Part shown: positions 18,977 through 27,271 of the stretch, piece after piece
Position numbering within the stretch: the first letter of the stretch is position 1
Layout: every line of letters starts with the position of its first letter
Source: Acidimicrobiales bacterium
GTDB lineage: Bacteria; Actinomycetota; Acidimicrobiia; Acidimicrobiales; GCA-2861595
Length of the DNA stretch: 64,000 bases
Direction of reading: 5' to 3'
Assembly: GCA_036262515.1 (NCBI GenBank)
Contig: DATAIT010000106.1
Location: forward strand, 1-64,000
Program-made: the position numbers and the translations under genes
The notes under the pieces: generated by a model
Seen by the model: the letters and a program-made list of their open reading frames with translations, nothing else
What the model was told of the DNA's origin: nothing
Database searches by the model: none

Positions 18977-19660
18977 TCAGCGGCGCAGGCCGGCGAGGCC
19001 GGCGAGGAAGGGGTTGGTGCGGCGCTCGGCGCCGACGGTGGTGGTGGACCCGTGCCCCGGCAGGACGCGCACGTCATCGGCCAGCGGGAGGATCTTGTCG
19101 GACATCGACGCCAGCAGCTGCTCGTGCGACCCGCCCGGCAGGTCGGTGCGGCCGACTGACCCACGGAAGAGGTGGTCACCGCTGAAGAGGATGGGCGATT
19201 CGCCGTCGACCTCAAGGAAGAAGCACGTCGATCCCTGCGTGTGGCCCGGGGTGTGCATGGCCGTGAACGTCATGCCCGCTCCCCGCACCTTGTCCCCGTC
19301 GTCGACGTGCTGGACGACCTCCGGGGGCCGCAGGTCCAGGCCCTCGCGAGCCAGCAGGGGGCCGAGGGCCTCGCTGGTGCCGACGGGATCGAGGAGCATG
19401 TGGCGGTCGGCGTCGTGCAGGTGCACCGGGACGGTGCCCTCCGTGCCGGCGACGACGGTCGAGATCCCGCCCACGTGGTCGACGTGGCCGTGGGTGGCGA
19501 ACAGGGCGACCAGGCGGAGCCCCGACGCGGCCAGCCGCCCGAGAATGGCCGCGGGCTCGGGGGGCGCGTCGACGAGCACGCACTCGCCGCCCGGCCCGTC
19601 GGGCGCCACGATCCAGGCATTGGTCTGCGCCAGCCACAGTGGAAGGCCTTCGACGAGCAT
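18977..19660 (-). CDS. MBL-fold metallohydrolase (glyoxalase II-like)
   Basis: 227 residues. The dinuclear metal motif THGHVDHVGG, the later His of HTPGHTQGSTCF, the Asp of FSGDHLFRGSVGRTD and the His of PGHG are all present, so it should be active. Closest in look to hydroxyacylglutathione hydrolase-like proteins of actinobacteria; the real thioester substrate is unknown. The ATG is supported by the -10 box 7 nt upstream. First gene of a probable minus-strand unit with doxX and the lipoprotein. Confidence 0.92.
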   Translation of the reverse strand: MLVEGLPLWLAQTNAWIVAPDGPGGECVLVDAPPEPAAILGRLAASGLRLVALFATHGHVDHVGGISTVVAGTEGTVPVHLHDADRHMLLDPVGTSEALGPLLAREGLDLRPPEVVQHVDDGDKVRGAGMTFTAMHTPGHTQGSTCFFLEVDGESPILFSGDHLFRGSVGRTDLPGGSHEQLLASMSDKILPLADDVRVLPGHGSTTTVGAERRTNPFLAGLAGLRR

Positions 19661-19667
19661 CGGTTCG

Positions 19668-19673
19668 AGGCTA
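19668..19673 (-). promoter_or_regulatory. -10 box (TAGCCT) of the MBL-fold gene
   Basis: Minus-strand TAGCCT ends 7 nt before the ATG at 19660. Confidence 0.55.
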
Positions 19674-19883
19674 GGCGGCCGGGGGCATGCGCCGGGCCGC
19701 GCAGTGGGCGCGCTAGGTTGACGACAGCAGTTCTCACGCGTTCATCCGATCGCCCCTTGAGGACACGGGAGCGGTACACGGCGGCGAACGGTCGCCGTGC
19801 GGGAGCGCGACCGCACCACCCGTCTCGGCGGGGGCCCGGCCGGACTTCACGGCCACCGGGCTCAGACGTCGACCGAGGTCCAC

Positions 19884-19888
19884 AGGAG
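19884..19888 (+). promoter_or_regulatory. Shine-Dalgarno AGGAG of the MscS gene
   Basis: AGGAG ends 9 nt before the ATG at 19898. This is one of the few genes here with a clear SD; a 5' leader must exist in the 224-bp region 19674-19897, which otherwise holds only a weak TTGACG (19718-19723). Confidence 0.6.
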
Positions 19889-19897
19889 CTTTCCACC

Positions 19898-21028
19898 ATG
19901 CCCATTGCCAGCCTGCTCATGACGTTGGCCGCAACCGCCGCCGGCGTGGCACAGTCGCCCGCCGCCGGGGCGGTGTCGAGTCCGGGCGCGGGCGCCGCCT
20001 GCGGCCCCGTCGAGAACGCCAGCGCCGTGTGCCTGGCCGTGTTCAACGCCACGGGCAACTCGGCGGCCGCCCACGTGGCCCAGACGGTGCTCGTCCTGCC
20101 CTTCAAGATCGGGCTCATCCTGCTCGGGGCGTTCGTGGCGCAACGACTCGTCCGCCGCACCATCCGGCGCCTTGTCCGGGCCATGAGCGGCGAGCGCTCC
20201 CATGCGACCGCCTCGGGGCAACCGGGCGACGTCGGGCCCGTCCGGGAGCACGCGCCGCGCCTCCTGTTCGACGCCAACCATGCGCCGAGCGTGCGCAGGG
20301 CCCAGCGGTCGGAGACGATCGGCGCCCTGTTGCGCAGCGTCAGCGCCGTCGCCATCTGGTCGGTCGCGATCCTCATGGCCATGGCCGAGCTCGGTCTCAA
20401 CCTCGGGCCCCTCATCGCCGGTGCCGGCATCGTCGGGATCGCCCTCGGCTTCGGCGCACAGAACCTGGTGCGCGACTTCGTGTCCGGGGTGTTCATGCTG
20501 GCCGAGGACCAGTACGGCGTCGGGGACGTGATCGACGCGGGGCCGGCGACCGGCAAGGTCGAGGGCGTGAGCCTGCGCACCACCCGCCTGCGCGACGTCA
20601 ACGGAACCGTGTGGCACATGCCCAACGGCGAGATCACCCGCGTCGGGAACAAATCGCAGCAGTGGGCCAGAGCCGTCCTCGACGTCGACGTGGCCTACGA
20701 CACGGACATCCCCCGAGCCACGCAGGTCATCAAGGCCACCGCCGACCGGATCTGGCACGACCAGGGCGGCGACGGCCTCATGCTCGAGGAGCCGGAGGTC
20801 TGGGGCGTCGAGAACCTCGGCGCCGACGGCATCGCCATACGCCTGGTCGTGAAGACGGCTCCGAACGAGCAGCTCACGGTGGCCCGGCAGCTGCGGGCCC
20901 ACATCAAGCAGGCGTTCGACGAAGCGGGCATCGAGATTCCGTTCCCGCAGCGCACCGTCTGGCACCGGATGGAGGATGGCGCGACCACCCTCGTCCCCGT
21001 CGGCAAGGCCGGCGGCGGCGGGGACTAA
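19898..21028 (+). CDS. MscS family mechanosensitive ion channel
   Basis: 376 residues. Hydrophobic N-terminus, a helix around FKIGLILLGAFVAQRLV, and two more helices. The last is the pore helix GPLIAGAGIVGIALGFGAQNLVRDFVSGVFMLAEDQYGVGDVI, whose second half (ALGFGAQNLVRDFVSG) is the diagnostic MscS signature. A cytoplasmic beta/alpha-beta vestibule with LRDVNGTVWHMPNGEI follows. It releases solutes on hypo-osmotic shock. A ~60-residue charged loop lies between helices 1 and 2. Confidence 0.93.
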   Translation: MPIASLLMTLAATAAGVAQSPAAGAVSSPGAGAACGPVENASAVCLAVFNATGNSAAAHVAQTVLVLPFKIGLILLGAFVAQRLVRRTIRRLVRAMSGERSHATASGQPGDVGPVREHAPRLLFDANHAPSVRRAQRSETIGALLRSVSAVAIWSVAILMAMAELGLNLGPLIAGAGIVGIALGFGAQNLVRDFVSGVFMLAEDQYGVGDVIDAGPATGKVEGVSLRTTRLRDVNGTVWHMPNGEITRVGNKSQQWARAVLDVDVAYDTDIPRATQVIKATADRIWHDQGGDGLMLEEPEVWGVENLGADGIAIRLVVKTAPNEQLTVARQLRAHIKQAFDEAGIEIPFPQRTVWHRMEDGATTLVPVGKAGGGGD

Positions 21029-21043
21029 CTTCCGGCGCCCCGG

Positions 21044-21049
21044 TACCGT
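21044..21049 (+). promoter_or_regulatory. -10 box (TACCGT)
   Basis: TACCGT ends exactly 6 nt before the GTG at 21056, in the 27-bp gap after the MscS gene, so the next gene has its own leaderless promoter. Confidence 0.6.
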
Positions 21050-21055
21050 GAAGCG

Positions 21056-22072
21056 GTGCCACCGTTGCAGTTGCCCGGCCTGGAGCTGGCGTGCGTCGGG
21101 GACGACGACTGGCACGCCAGCAGCCGCGTCGGGCCAAACGAGTGGGCCCTGGCCACCGGGTCGCCGCCCGTGCGCAGGGCGCTGCTGGCCGCGGCCGCCC
21201 GGCCCGGGGCACCATCGGGGGTCGTGGCCGCCGCCGTCGACGGTGACGAATCCGCGGCCCTGTTCCGCATAGAGCTGGACGTGTGCGGCGCGTGGGTCAC
21301 CACCGCGTCGAGCGGCGGGCTGCGCCCCGTCGCCGTCCGCCGGGCCGGATGGGTCGATCTCCGCGGCCACGGGCGCGGGGTGGTGGCCGACGACCGCATC
21401 GGACTCGGGCCGGGTGACGCCCTCGTGGTCACCGAGGCGCCGGCGGACGACGACGTCCTCCTCGACTCGCTGCTGCACGTGGCCGGAACGCCGGCCGGGG
21501 ACGTGGCGGCCGGCGCGTGCCTTTCCCGGGTCGTCGTCCTCGTGGTTCCGACGATCTCGGGCGAGGAGGGCATCGAGCGGATCGAGGCGGCGACGGGCCT
21601 GGCCCGCGACCACCTCTCGCTGCCGGGCTACCCCCTGGGTGACCAGCAGCCGGACCTGTGGCACCACCCTCCGGCCCCGCCCCGCGAGGCCCGCCTCCGG
21701 CTGCGGGCCGACACGGCGGAGATCGCCGCCGTGCGCCGGCTGCTGCGACGGCTGCTGTCGAGCTGGCGCCTGGACGCCTTGGTCGAGGACGGCGACGTCG
21801 AGCTGCTCGCCACGGAGACGGCCACCAATGCCGTGCGCCACGCCGGCACGGACGCCACCGTCGTGGTCCGCTACCTGGGTGACCGGATCCGCGTCGAGGT
21901 CGGTGACGGGTCGCGCGTCCTCCCGCGCATCCGCGAGCCCGACGCCGACGCGCCCGGGGGGCGGGGACTGCCGATGGTCGAGGCGCTGTCGTCCGGCTGG
22001 GGCGTGATCGAGACGGTGCAGGGCAAGCGGGTGTGGTTCGAGGTCGCCACCAAGCCACTCCCGGTGGGCTGA
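21056..22072 (+). CDS. Protein with C-terminal RsbW-like ATP-binding (HATPase_c_2) domain
   Basis: 338 residues. The C-terminal ~125 residues are a GHKL ATPase of the anti-sigma/serine kinase type: ELLATETATNAVRHAG is the N-box, EVGDGS the G1-like box and DAPGGRGLPMVEALSSGWG the G2 region. The N-terminal ~200 residues (WALATGSPPVRRALLAAAARPG..., GLGPGDALVVTEA) resemble a degenerate PP2C/SpoIIE-type phosphatase end, as found in actinobacterial SpoIIE-HATPase fusions, but metal-binding aspartates are not evident. Probably a partner-switching regulator of a sigma or anti-sigma factor; none is adjacent. Confidence 0.75.
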   Translation: MPPLQLPGLELACVGDDDWHASSRVGPNEWALATGSPPVRRALLAAAARPGAPSGVVAAAVDGDESAALFRIELDVCGAWVTTASSGGLRPVAVRRAGWVDLRGHGRGVVADDRIGLGPGDALVVTEAPADDDVLLDSLLHVAGTPAGDVAAGACLSRVVVLVVPTISGEEGIERIEAATGLARDHLSLPGYPLGDQQPDLWHHPPAPPREARLRLRADTAEIAAVRRLLRRLLSSWRLDALVEDGDVELLATETATNAVRHAGTDATVVVRYLGDRIRVEVGDGSRVLPRIREPDADAPGGRGLPMVEALSSGWGVIETVQGKRVWFEVATKPLPVG

Positions 22073-22090
22073 GCCTCCCGGGATCGCGCC

Positions 22091-22567
22091 TCACGGGCCG
22101 GAAGCCGTTCCCCGCCCGCGCCGCCCCACGGACGGACGGCGCTCCTTGCGCCACACGAACCGCAGGCCCGACCAGTTGTCGTCGAGGGCGGCCACCTTGG
22201 TGTCGACCAGCCCGGTGGGGAGGAGTTCGTCTCGCAGCGACTGCTCGGTGACGTCGCTCACATGGCCGCCCGCCTTGCGCGGCCACGCGAGCCACAGGGA
22301 TGAGTCGGCACCGAGGGCGCCGACCAGGCGGGCCGACGACCGCCGCAGCTCCTGTCGTGAGGACACGAAGGCGATGATGACGTCGGGCGCCCGGCGCAGG
22401 TCGCGGCGGATCTCGACGCCGGGATCGAGGTCAGGGATCGCCCACCCCGGCGGTGCGCCGAGCAGCGTGACGGTGTGGCCGGCCTTCACGCCGAGCTTCC
22501 TGGCCATCGGCGTTCCCGAGTACCCGGCCGGCCGGTCGGTAGCGTCGGAATGCTCGTATCTCGGCAC
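22091..22567 (-). CDS. DUF3052-like protein
   Basis: 158 residues from GTG at 22567 (start not certain; an upstream in-frame start exists at 22585). The segments AGYSGTPMARKLGVKAGHTV, LLGAPPGW, VIIAFVSSRQELRRS, LWLAWPRKAGG and GLVDTKVAALDDNWSGLRFVWR match the pattern of actinobacterial DUF3052-type proteins of unknown function. No membrane segments; ends in a basic tail. Convergent with the RsbW-like gene (18-bp gap) and divergent from the CHAT gene. Confidence 0.75.
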   Translation of the reverse strand: MPRYEHSDATDRPAGYSGTPMARKLGVKAGHTVTLLGAPPGWAIPDLDPGVEIRRDLRRAPDVIIAFVSSRQELRRSSARLVGALGADSSLWLAWPRKAGGHVSDVTEQSLRDELLPTGLVDTKVAALDDNWSGLRFVWRKERRPSVGRRGRGTASGP

Positions 22568-22593
22568 CTCGTCCCCTACTCCCAAGAGCAGAA

Positions 22594-22599
22594 TATGCT
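22594..22599 (+). promoter_or_regulatory. -10 box (TATGCT) upstream of the CHAT operon
   Basis: TATGCT is followed by GAAGGGGA, a Shine-Dalgarno-like stretch, and then the 14-codon leader ORF at 22616. No convincing -35. Confidence 0.5.
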
Positions 22600-22615
22600 G
22601 ACGAAGGGGACTGCG

Positions 22616-22660
22616 ATGGACAAGACGGAAGCAACGGGTGCGACCGGGGTGGTCTCCTGA
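22616..22660 (+). CDS. Short leader peptide overlapping the CHAT gene
   Basis: A 14-residue ORF (MDKTEATGATGVVS) with its own GAAGGGGA upstream. Its TGA shares the A with the ATG of the CHAT gene (stop 22658-22660, start 22660), the classical coupling geometry. It probably delivers ribosomes to the next start, which has no SD of its own. Not long enough to judge by composition. Confidence 0.4.
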   Translation: MDKTEATGATGVVS

Positions 22661-24981
22661 TGACGTGCCTCGACTTCGAGCTCAAGGTCGGCGTCCCCTC
22701 CGGCCGCACCGTCCCGCTGTCGGTGCTCGGCTCCCCGGCCGGCGAGGGTCGCGTCGACATGACCTTCCCGTACGACAGCCTGGCCCTGGAGAACCGCCTC
22801 CAGTCGCTGCAGCTGGCGCTTCTGGCATCCGGACCCACCCGCCGCCGGTTGACCCCCGAGTACGAGCAGGCGGTGCAGTCGTTCGGGTCCGAGATGTTCG
22901 ACGCGCTGTTCACCGGCGACGTCCGGTCGCTGTTCGACCGCAGCCGCCAGGAGGCGGTCCGCCGGGGGGCTGACCTGCGCATCCAGCTGCGGTTCGACTC
23001 GGCGGACATGGCCGCCCTGCCGTGGGAGTTCCTCTACGACGCCCGGCGGGGCGAGTACCTGTGCTTGTCCACCACGACGCCGGTGGTGCGCTACGTCGAG
23101 CTGGCCGAGCCGCAGGAGCCTCTCGCCGTGGCACCGCCGCTCCGCCTCCTGGCCATGGCCGCCAGTCCGTCGGACCTCCCCGCCCTCGACGTGCAGCAGG
23201 AGCGGGCCCGCATGGAGACCGCTCTCGGCCGGCTCGACGGCCGCTTCGAGCTGCACTGGGTCGAGGGGCAGACGTGGCGCGACCTCCAGGGCGCCCTGCG
23301 CGCCGGGCCCTGGCACGCGTTCCACTTCGTGGGCCACGGCGGCTTCGACGCCAACCTCGGGGAGGGTGTCATAGCCCTCACCGCCGACGGCGGCGGCACC
23401 CATCGGCTGTGCGCAACCGACCTGGGCCGGTTGCTGGGCGACCACCACCCGCTGCGTTTGGCGGTGCTCAACGCGTGTGACGGCGCGCGTGCGGACCGCA
23501 TGGACGTGTTCTCCAGCACGGCCGCCGTCCTCGTGCGGCGGGGCACGCCGGCCGTGGTGGCCATGCAGTACGAGATCACCGACAGGGCGGCGGTGGAGCT
23601 GTCACGGGCGTTCTACGGGGCCCTGGCCGCCGGGCTGCCGGTCGACGAAGCCCTCGGCGAGGCTCGCAAGTCGGTGGCGCTGGCCGTGCCCGGCACCCTC
23701 GAGTGGGGCACACCCGTGCTCTACCTCCGGGCACCGGAAGGCCGCATCTTCGACCTCGACACCACCGACACCGTCCCGCTGCGAGGCTCTCGGGCGCCGG
23801 CTCCCGTTGCCGGCCCGGCGGCGCCGCTCACGACCGGGCTTCCGGTCGTCGCGAAGGCGGAGCCGGCCGGTGGCGCCGCCGAGCCCACCGCCAGGCCCCA
23901 AGCGACCGCCCGCCCGCCCGGGCCTGCGAGCAAGCAGCGGAAGCTGCTCCTCGCCGGCGCGGCGGCGGCGGGTGCGCTCCTCGTCGTGGTGGTCATCTCG
24001 CTGCTCAGCCGGCCCGACAAGGCGACCGGCGGCGGCACGTTCGAGCTGGCCGTCGAACGCGAGGGCGGCTACGTCACCCACGCCGTGAGCGTCCCGAAGG
24101 ACACCATCCTTCTCGTGGAGGTCAACCCGTCCGACGACCTCGACCCCGACGTGGGTGCCGGCACGGACGTCGCCACTGGTCGCGATCTGGCGCTGTACCT
24201 GAAAGACGCCAACTACGACCGGGCCCGCTTCCGCGGGCTCCTGGCGGACTACGGCTACGACCCCGCCGGCAAGGTCCTCGTGGCCCGCACGGACGAACGG
24301 GCGAGCGGCGAGCGGGAGCGGCTCCTCGTCACGGCACCGCACGGAGGGCACTTCGACATCGTCGTGGCCGGCGCGGACGACTCCGCCGGGTCGTTCGAGC
24401 TGGAGGTGACCGCTGTTCGGTTCCCCGCCGACGGCGACGGCACGGTGTACGTCGACGACCTCGTGGACGACGCACGGGTGCGCCGCTTCATCAGCCAGGA
24501 TTCGCGTACCGATCTGGCCGAGACCGGTTCCATCCAGCGGGGCTTCGACCCCAACGCCGGCGACGAGGGCGACGCTGACGGCGGCGCCGGCGACGAGGGC
24601 GACGTCACGGAGCCGCTCTCGGTCCACGTCTCGGTACCGGCAGCCGGCGGATGGACCGACGCCGGGGTCGACGTGGCCGACGGGTACGAGCTCACCTTCT
24701 CCGCCTCGGGCGAGGTCTTCGACGACCTGGAAGGCAACCCTGGGCAGAGCTACGACCCCGACGGCGTCGCCGACCCGGACGGCCGCCATGCCGGCGATCC
24801 GTTCCGGCAGTTCGACCACGCCGCCCTGCTCGGCAAGATCGGTGAGGACGGCGACCCGTTCCTCATCGGTTCCGATCGCGAGCTCACCGCCGAGCAGGAG
24901 GGCCGGCTCTTCCTCGGCGTCAACGACGGCCGGCTCGACGACAACGGTGGCTCCTTCGAGGTCGACATCGACGTGGCGTAG
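22660..24981 (+). CDS. Membrane-anchored CHAT (caspase-like) protease with extracytoplasmic lectin-like C-terminus
   Basis: 773 residues. Residues ~1-150 are an N-terminal all-purpose CHAT-associated region with the PWEFLYD motif. Residues ~160-365 form the CHAT peptidase with the catalytic pair His226 (FVGHGG) and Cys273 (LNACDG) and the FYGALAAGLPVDEALGEAR helix. A Pro/Ala linker leads to one membrane helix (about 429-450). Residues 451-773 would be outside: a beta-rich segment with Asp-rich linker, then a LecA/PA-IL-like domain (LTFSASGEVFDD, ALLGKIGEDGDPFLIGSD, GRLFLGVNDGRLDDNGGSF). CHAT proteases act in bacterial conflict and regulated proteolysis. Here the protease would face the cytoplasm and the sensor the outside. 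No obvious substrate gene adjoins. Confidence 0.85.
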   Translation: MTCLDFELKVGVPSGRTVPLSVLGSPAGEGRVDMTFPYDSLALENRLQSLQLALLASGPTRRRLTPEYEQAVQSFGSEMFDALFTGDVRSLFDRSRQEAVRRGADLRIQLRFDSADMAALPWEFLYDARRGEYLCLSTTTPVVRYVELAEPQEPLAVAPPLRLLAMAASPSDLPALDVQQERARMETALGRLDGRFELHWVEGQTWRDLQGALRAGPWHAFHFVGHGGFDANLGEGVIALTADGGGTHRLCATDLGRLLGDHHPLRLAVLNACDGARADRMDVFSSTAAVLVRRGTPAVVAMQYEITDRAAVELSRAFYGALAAGLPVDEALGEARKSVALAVPGTLEWGTPVLYLRAPEGRIFDLDTTDTVPLRGSRAPAPVAGPAAPLTTGLPVVAKAEPAGGAAEPTARPQATARPPGPASKQRKLLLAGAAAAGALLVVVVISLLSRPDKATGGGTFELAVEREGGYVTHAVSVPKDTILLVEVNPSDDLDPDVGAGTDVATGRDLALYLKDANYDRARFRGLLADYGYDPAGKVLVARTDERASGERERLLVTAPHGGHFDIVVAGADDSAGSFELEVTAVRFPADGDGTVYVDDLVDDARVRRFISQDSRTDLAETGSIQRGFDPNAGDEGDADGGAGDEGDVTEPLSVHVSVPAAGGWTDAGVDVADGYELTFSASGEVFDDLEGNPGQSYDPDGVADPDGRHAGDPFRQFDHAALLGKIGEDGDPFLIGSDRELTAEQEGRLFLGVNDGRLDDNGGSFEVDIDVA

Positions 24982-24992
24982 CCGGCCGGCCG

Positions 24993-26201
24993 TCAGACGC
25001 GCTCCGCTCCGCCGGCCGGGCGCGGCGGCACCCGCACCTCGAGGTACACGGCCTTGGCCGCGCCGACCAACGGGACGGCCAGCAGGGCGCCGACGACGCC
25101 GCCGGCGGACACGCCGACGAGGGCCGCCGTCATGGTGGCCAGGGGCGAGAGCTTGACCGCCTGGCCCACGAGCAGGGGGCCGAGGACGTTGTTCTCGATC
25201 TGGAGGTAGACGACGAAGAACCCGGCGCACGCCAGCCCGGTGCCCGCCCCCTGGGTGAAGGCGAGGAGCACGAACGGGATACCGCCGGCCGCTCCGCCGA
25301 CCTGGGGAACGAGGTCCCACAACGCGACCCAGGCGGCCGCCAGCGGTGTGAGGGGCACGCCGAGGACGAGCCCGATGACGAGCACGGCGATGCCGGCCAC
25401 GGCCGCCACGAGGAGCGATCCGGCGACGTAACGACCCACCACCTCGTAGGCAACCGCCGCCGTCCGCTCGGCTTGCGGTCGGTAGGACGGCGGGACCAGG
25501 CGGCGGGCGCCGAACAACAGTCGCTCGCCGTCGACGAGCAGGGTCAAGGCGAACAGCACCGTGACGGCGGCGGCCAGCATCCCGTCGGCCGCCGACCGGG
25601 CGGCCCGCTGCAAGGGGGTGGTGTCCCCGGCCAGTCGCTCGGGAAGGTCCCGGACGGCCCGTTCGAACCGCTCGGGCACACCGGCCTTCTCGAGGTCGTC
25701 GCCCACCACCGGCAGGTCGCCGAGCTCGGCCACGACCGACGGCAGCTCGGCGCCGAGGTCGCGCGCCTGGCGGAGGGCGGGCGGCACCAGCAGCAGGCCG
25801 AGCAGGACGGCGGCCGACGCAGCCAGGGCAACCACGACGGCGACCGCGTTCGCACGCCCGATCGGCAGTCGCCGGCGAACCAGGGCGACGAGCGGGTTGA
25901 GGGCCAGGGCCAGGATCACGGCGACGGCGAGGGCGGCGCTGGTGCGGCGGGTGGAGCCGATGAGCGCGCTCAGCGTCACCAGCGCGACGAAGGCCGCGAG
26001 CACCGTCGCCACCGAACGCCAGTCGAGGTCGACCACCCGCACGGCGGGAGCGGCAGAGACGTCGGCAGCCGGCGCAACCGTCGCCGACGCGGCGGGCTCG
26101 GTGGGCGCCGGGAGGGTGGCCGGGGAAGCGTCGGCAGGAGCCGGCGGGCGGGGCGGGCGGGGCGGGGGCAGCGGCGCAGGCAGCTCCTCGGCCGGGCCCA
26201 T
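24993..26201 (-). CDS. AI-2E family transporter (PerM-like)
   Basis: 402 residues. A Pro/Ala-rich cytoplasmic N-terminus is followed by two helix pairs, a soluble middle region (LGAELPSVVAELGDLPVVGDDL...) and four or five further helices. ALWDLVPQVGGAAGGIPFVLLA and VYLQIENNVLGPLLVG are AI-2E/UPF0118 signatures. Proposed exporters or Na/H antiporters; substrate unknown. Its start is 20 bp from that of a second family member on the other strand. Confidence 0.9.
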   Translation of the reverse strand: MGPAEELPAPLPPPRPPRPPAPADASPATLPAPTEPAASATVAPAADVSAAPAVRVVDLDWRSVATVLAAFVALVTLSALIGSTRRTSAALAVAVILALALNPLVALVRRRLPIGRANAVAVVVALAASAAVLLGLLLVPPALRQARDLGAELPSVVAELGDLPVVGDDLEKAGVPERFERAVRDLPERLAGDTTPLQRAARSAADGMLAAAVTVLFALTLLVDGERLLFGARRLVPPSYRPQAERTAAVAYEVVGRYVAGSLLVAAVAGIAVLVIGLVLGVPLTPLAAAWVALWDLVPQVGGAAGGIPFVLLAFTQGAGTGLACAGFFVVYLQIENNVLGPLLVGQAVKLSPLATMTAALVGVSAGGVVGALLAVPLVGAAKAVYLEVRVPPRPAGGAERV

Positions 26202-26209
26202 GGCCCCGA

Positions 26210-26215
26210 TACTGT
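26210..26215 (+). promoter_or_regulatory. -10 box (TACTGT) of the + strand AI-2E gene
   Basis: TACTGT ends exactly 6 nt before the ATG at 26222. It overlaps the minus-strand -10 box. Confidence 0.6.
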
Positions 26216-26216
26216 A
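26211..26216 (-). promoter_or_regulatory. -10 box (TACAGT) of the - strand AI-2E gene
   Basis: Minus-strand TACAGT ends 9 nt before the ATG at 26201; an alternative CAGTAT lies 7 nt before. It overlaps the opposing box by five bases. Confidence 0.45.
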
Positions 26217-26221
26217 CGGCG

Positions 26222-27253
26222 ATGGCGGCACCAGCAGCCACCGAACGGCTGCGCCTCACCACCCGTTCGGCCGTCACCGCAGTGGCCCTGCTCGGGATGA
26301 CGCTCGGGCTGCTCGGCTTGGTCGCCGCATCGAGGCGCGTCCTCGGGTGGATGGCTGCCGCCGCCACCATCGCCGGACTCGTGCATCCCCTCGTGGCGAG
26401 GCTCGGGCGGCGGGTTCCTCGAGGGGTGGCGGTCGCGGCCGTCGTGCTGGTCTCGCTGGCCACGGTGGGCCTGGCCGCCTACCGCGTCGTCGACGACGTC
26501 CGGGACCAGACGGACCGCCTCCGCACGTCTGCCCCGGCCGCGGCGCGCAGGCTCGAGCGCGACGACGGGCGCGTCGGCGAGCTGGCACGCGAGGCGAAGC
26601 TGGCCGAGCGCACGCAGCGCTTCGTGGACGAGGTACCCGAGCGGTTGCGCGGCGGGACGCCGGCGCAGGCCCTCCGCTCGGCGGCGACGAGGGGCGTCGC
26701 CTACCTGGCCACCGGGATCCTGTCGATCTTCTTCCTGGTCCACGGGCCCAAGCTGGCGGCCGGCGCCGCCCGCCAGATCCGCGACACGGCGCAGCGGGCT
26801 CGCGTCGAGCGGGTGGCGGACGCCGCTTTCACCCGCGGCTTCGGGTACGCGCGCGGCACCCTCGCCATGGCGATCCTGGCCGGCGTGGTGGGCCACGCCG
26901 TGGCGTCTGCCGCCCACATCCCGGGCGCCGCCCCGCTCGGCTTGTGGATGGGCTTGTGGGACGCCGTTCCCTACTTCGGGGCGGTGCTCGGCGCCCTGCC
27001 CATCGTCGTGCTCGGCGGGGTCGGGCACCCCGAGCGCGGCGTCACCCTCGCCCTCGTGTTCGTCGCCTACGAGGTGGTCGAGACGCTCCTTCTCCAGCGG
27101 CGACTCGAGCGCCGCACCGTGCGCGTCGGCCCATTCCTCACGTCGGCCAGCGCGTTCGCAGGGCTCGAGCTGTACGGACTCGGCGGCGCCGCCCTCGCCG
27201 TCCTCGCCACCGCACTGACGGTTGCCGCCCTCGACGAGCTGGCTCCCGCCTGA
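26222..27253 (+). CDS. AI-2E family transporter, divergent paralogue
   Basis: 343 residues, same family and topology as its divergent neighbour but shorter and distant in sequence: two N-terminal helix pairs, a soluble loop (RLRTSAPAAARRLERDD...), then LGLWMGLWDAVPYFGAVLGALP and VAYEVVETLLLQRRLERRTV, the AI-2E signatures. The conserved glutamate-containing YEVVE segment corresponds to YLQIENN in the neighbour. Function unknown. Confidence 0.88.
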   Translation: MAAPAATERLRLTTRSAVTAVALLGMTLGLLGLVAASRRVLGWMAAAATIAGLVHPLVARLGRRVPRGVAVAAVVLVSLATVGLAAYRVVDDVRDQTDRLRTSAPAAARRLERDDGRVGELAREAKLAERTQRFVDEVPERLRGGTPAQALRSAATRGVAYLATGILSIFFLVHGPKLAAGAARQIRDTAQRARVERVADAAFTRGFGYARGTLAMAILAGVVGHAVASAAHIPGAAPLGLWMGLWDAVPYFGAVLGALPIVVLGGVGHPERGVTLALVFVAYEVVETLLLQRRLERRTVRVGPFLTSASAFAGLELYGLGGAALAVLATALTVAALDELAPA

Positions 27254-27258
27254 GGCGG

Positions 27259-27264
27259 TAGCGT
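27259..27264 (+). promoter_or_regulatory. -10 box (TAGCGT) of the AIM24 gene
   Basis: TAGCGT ends 7 nt before the ATG at 27272. Confidence 0.6.
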
Positions 27265-27271
27265 CCGCGCC

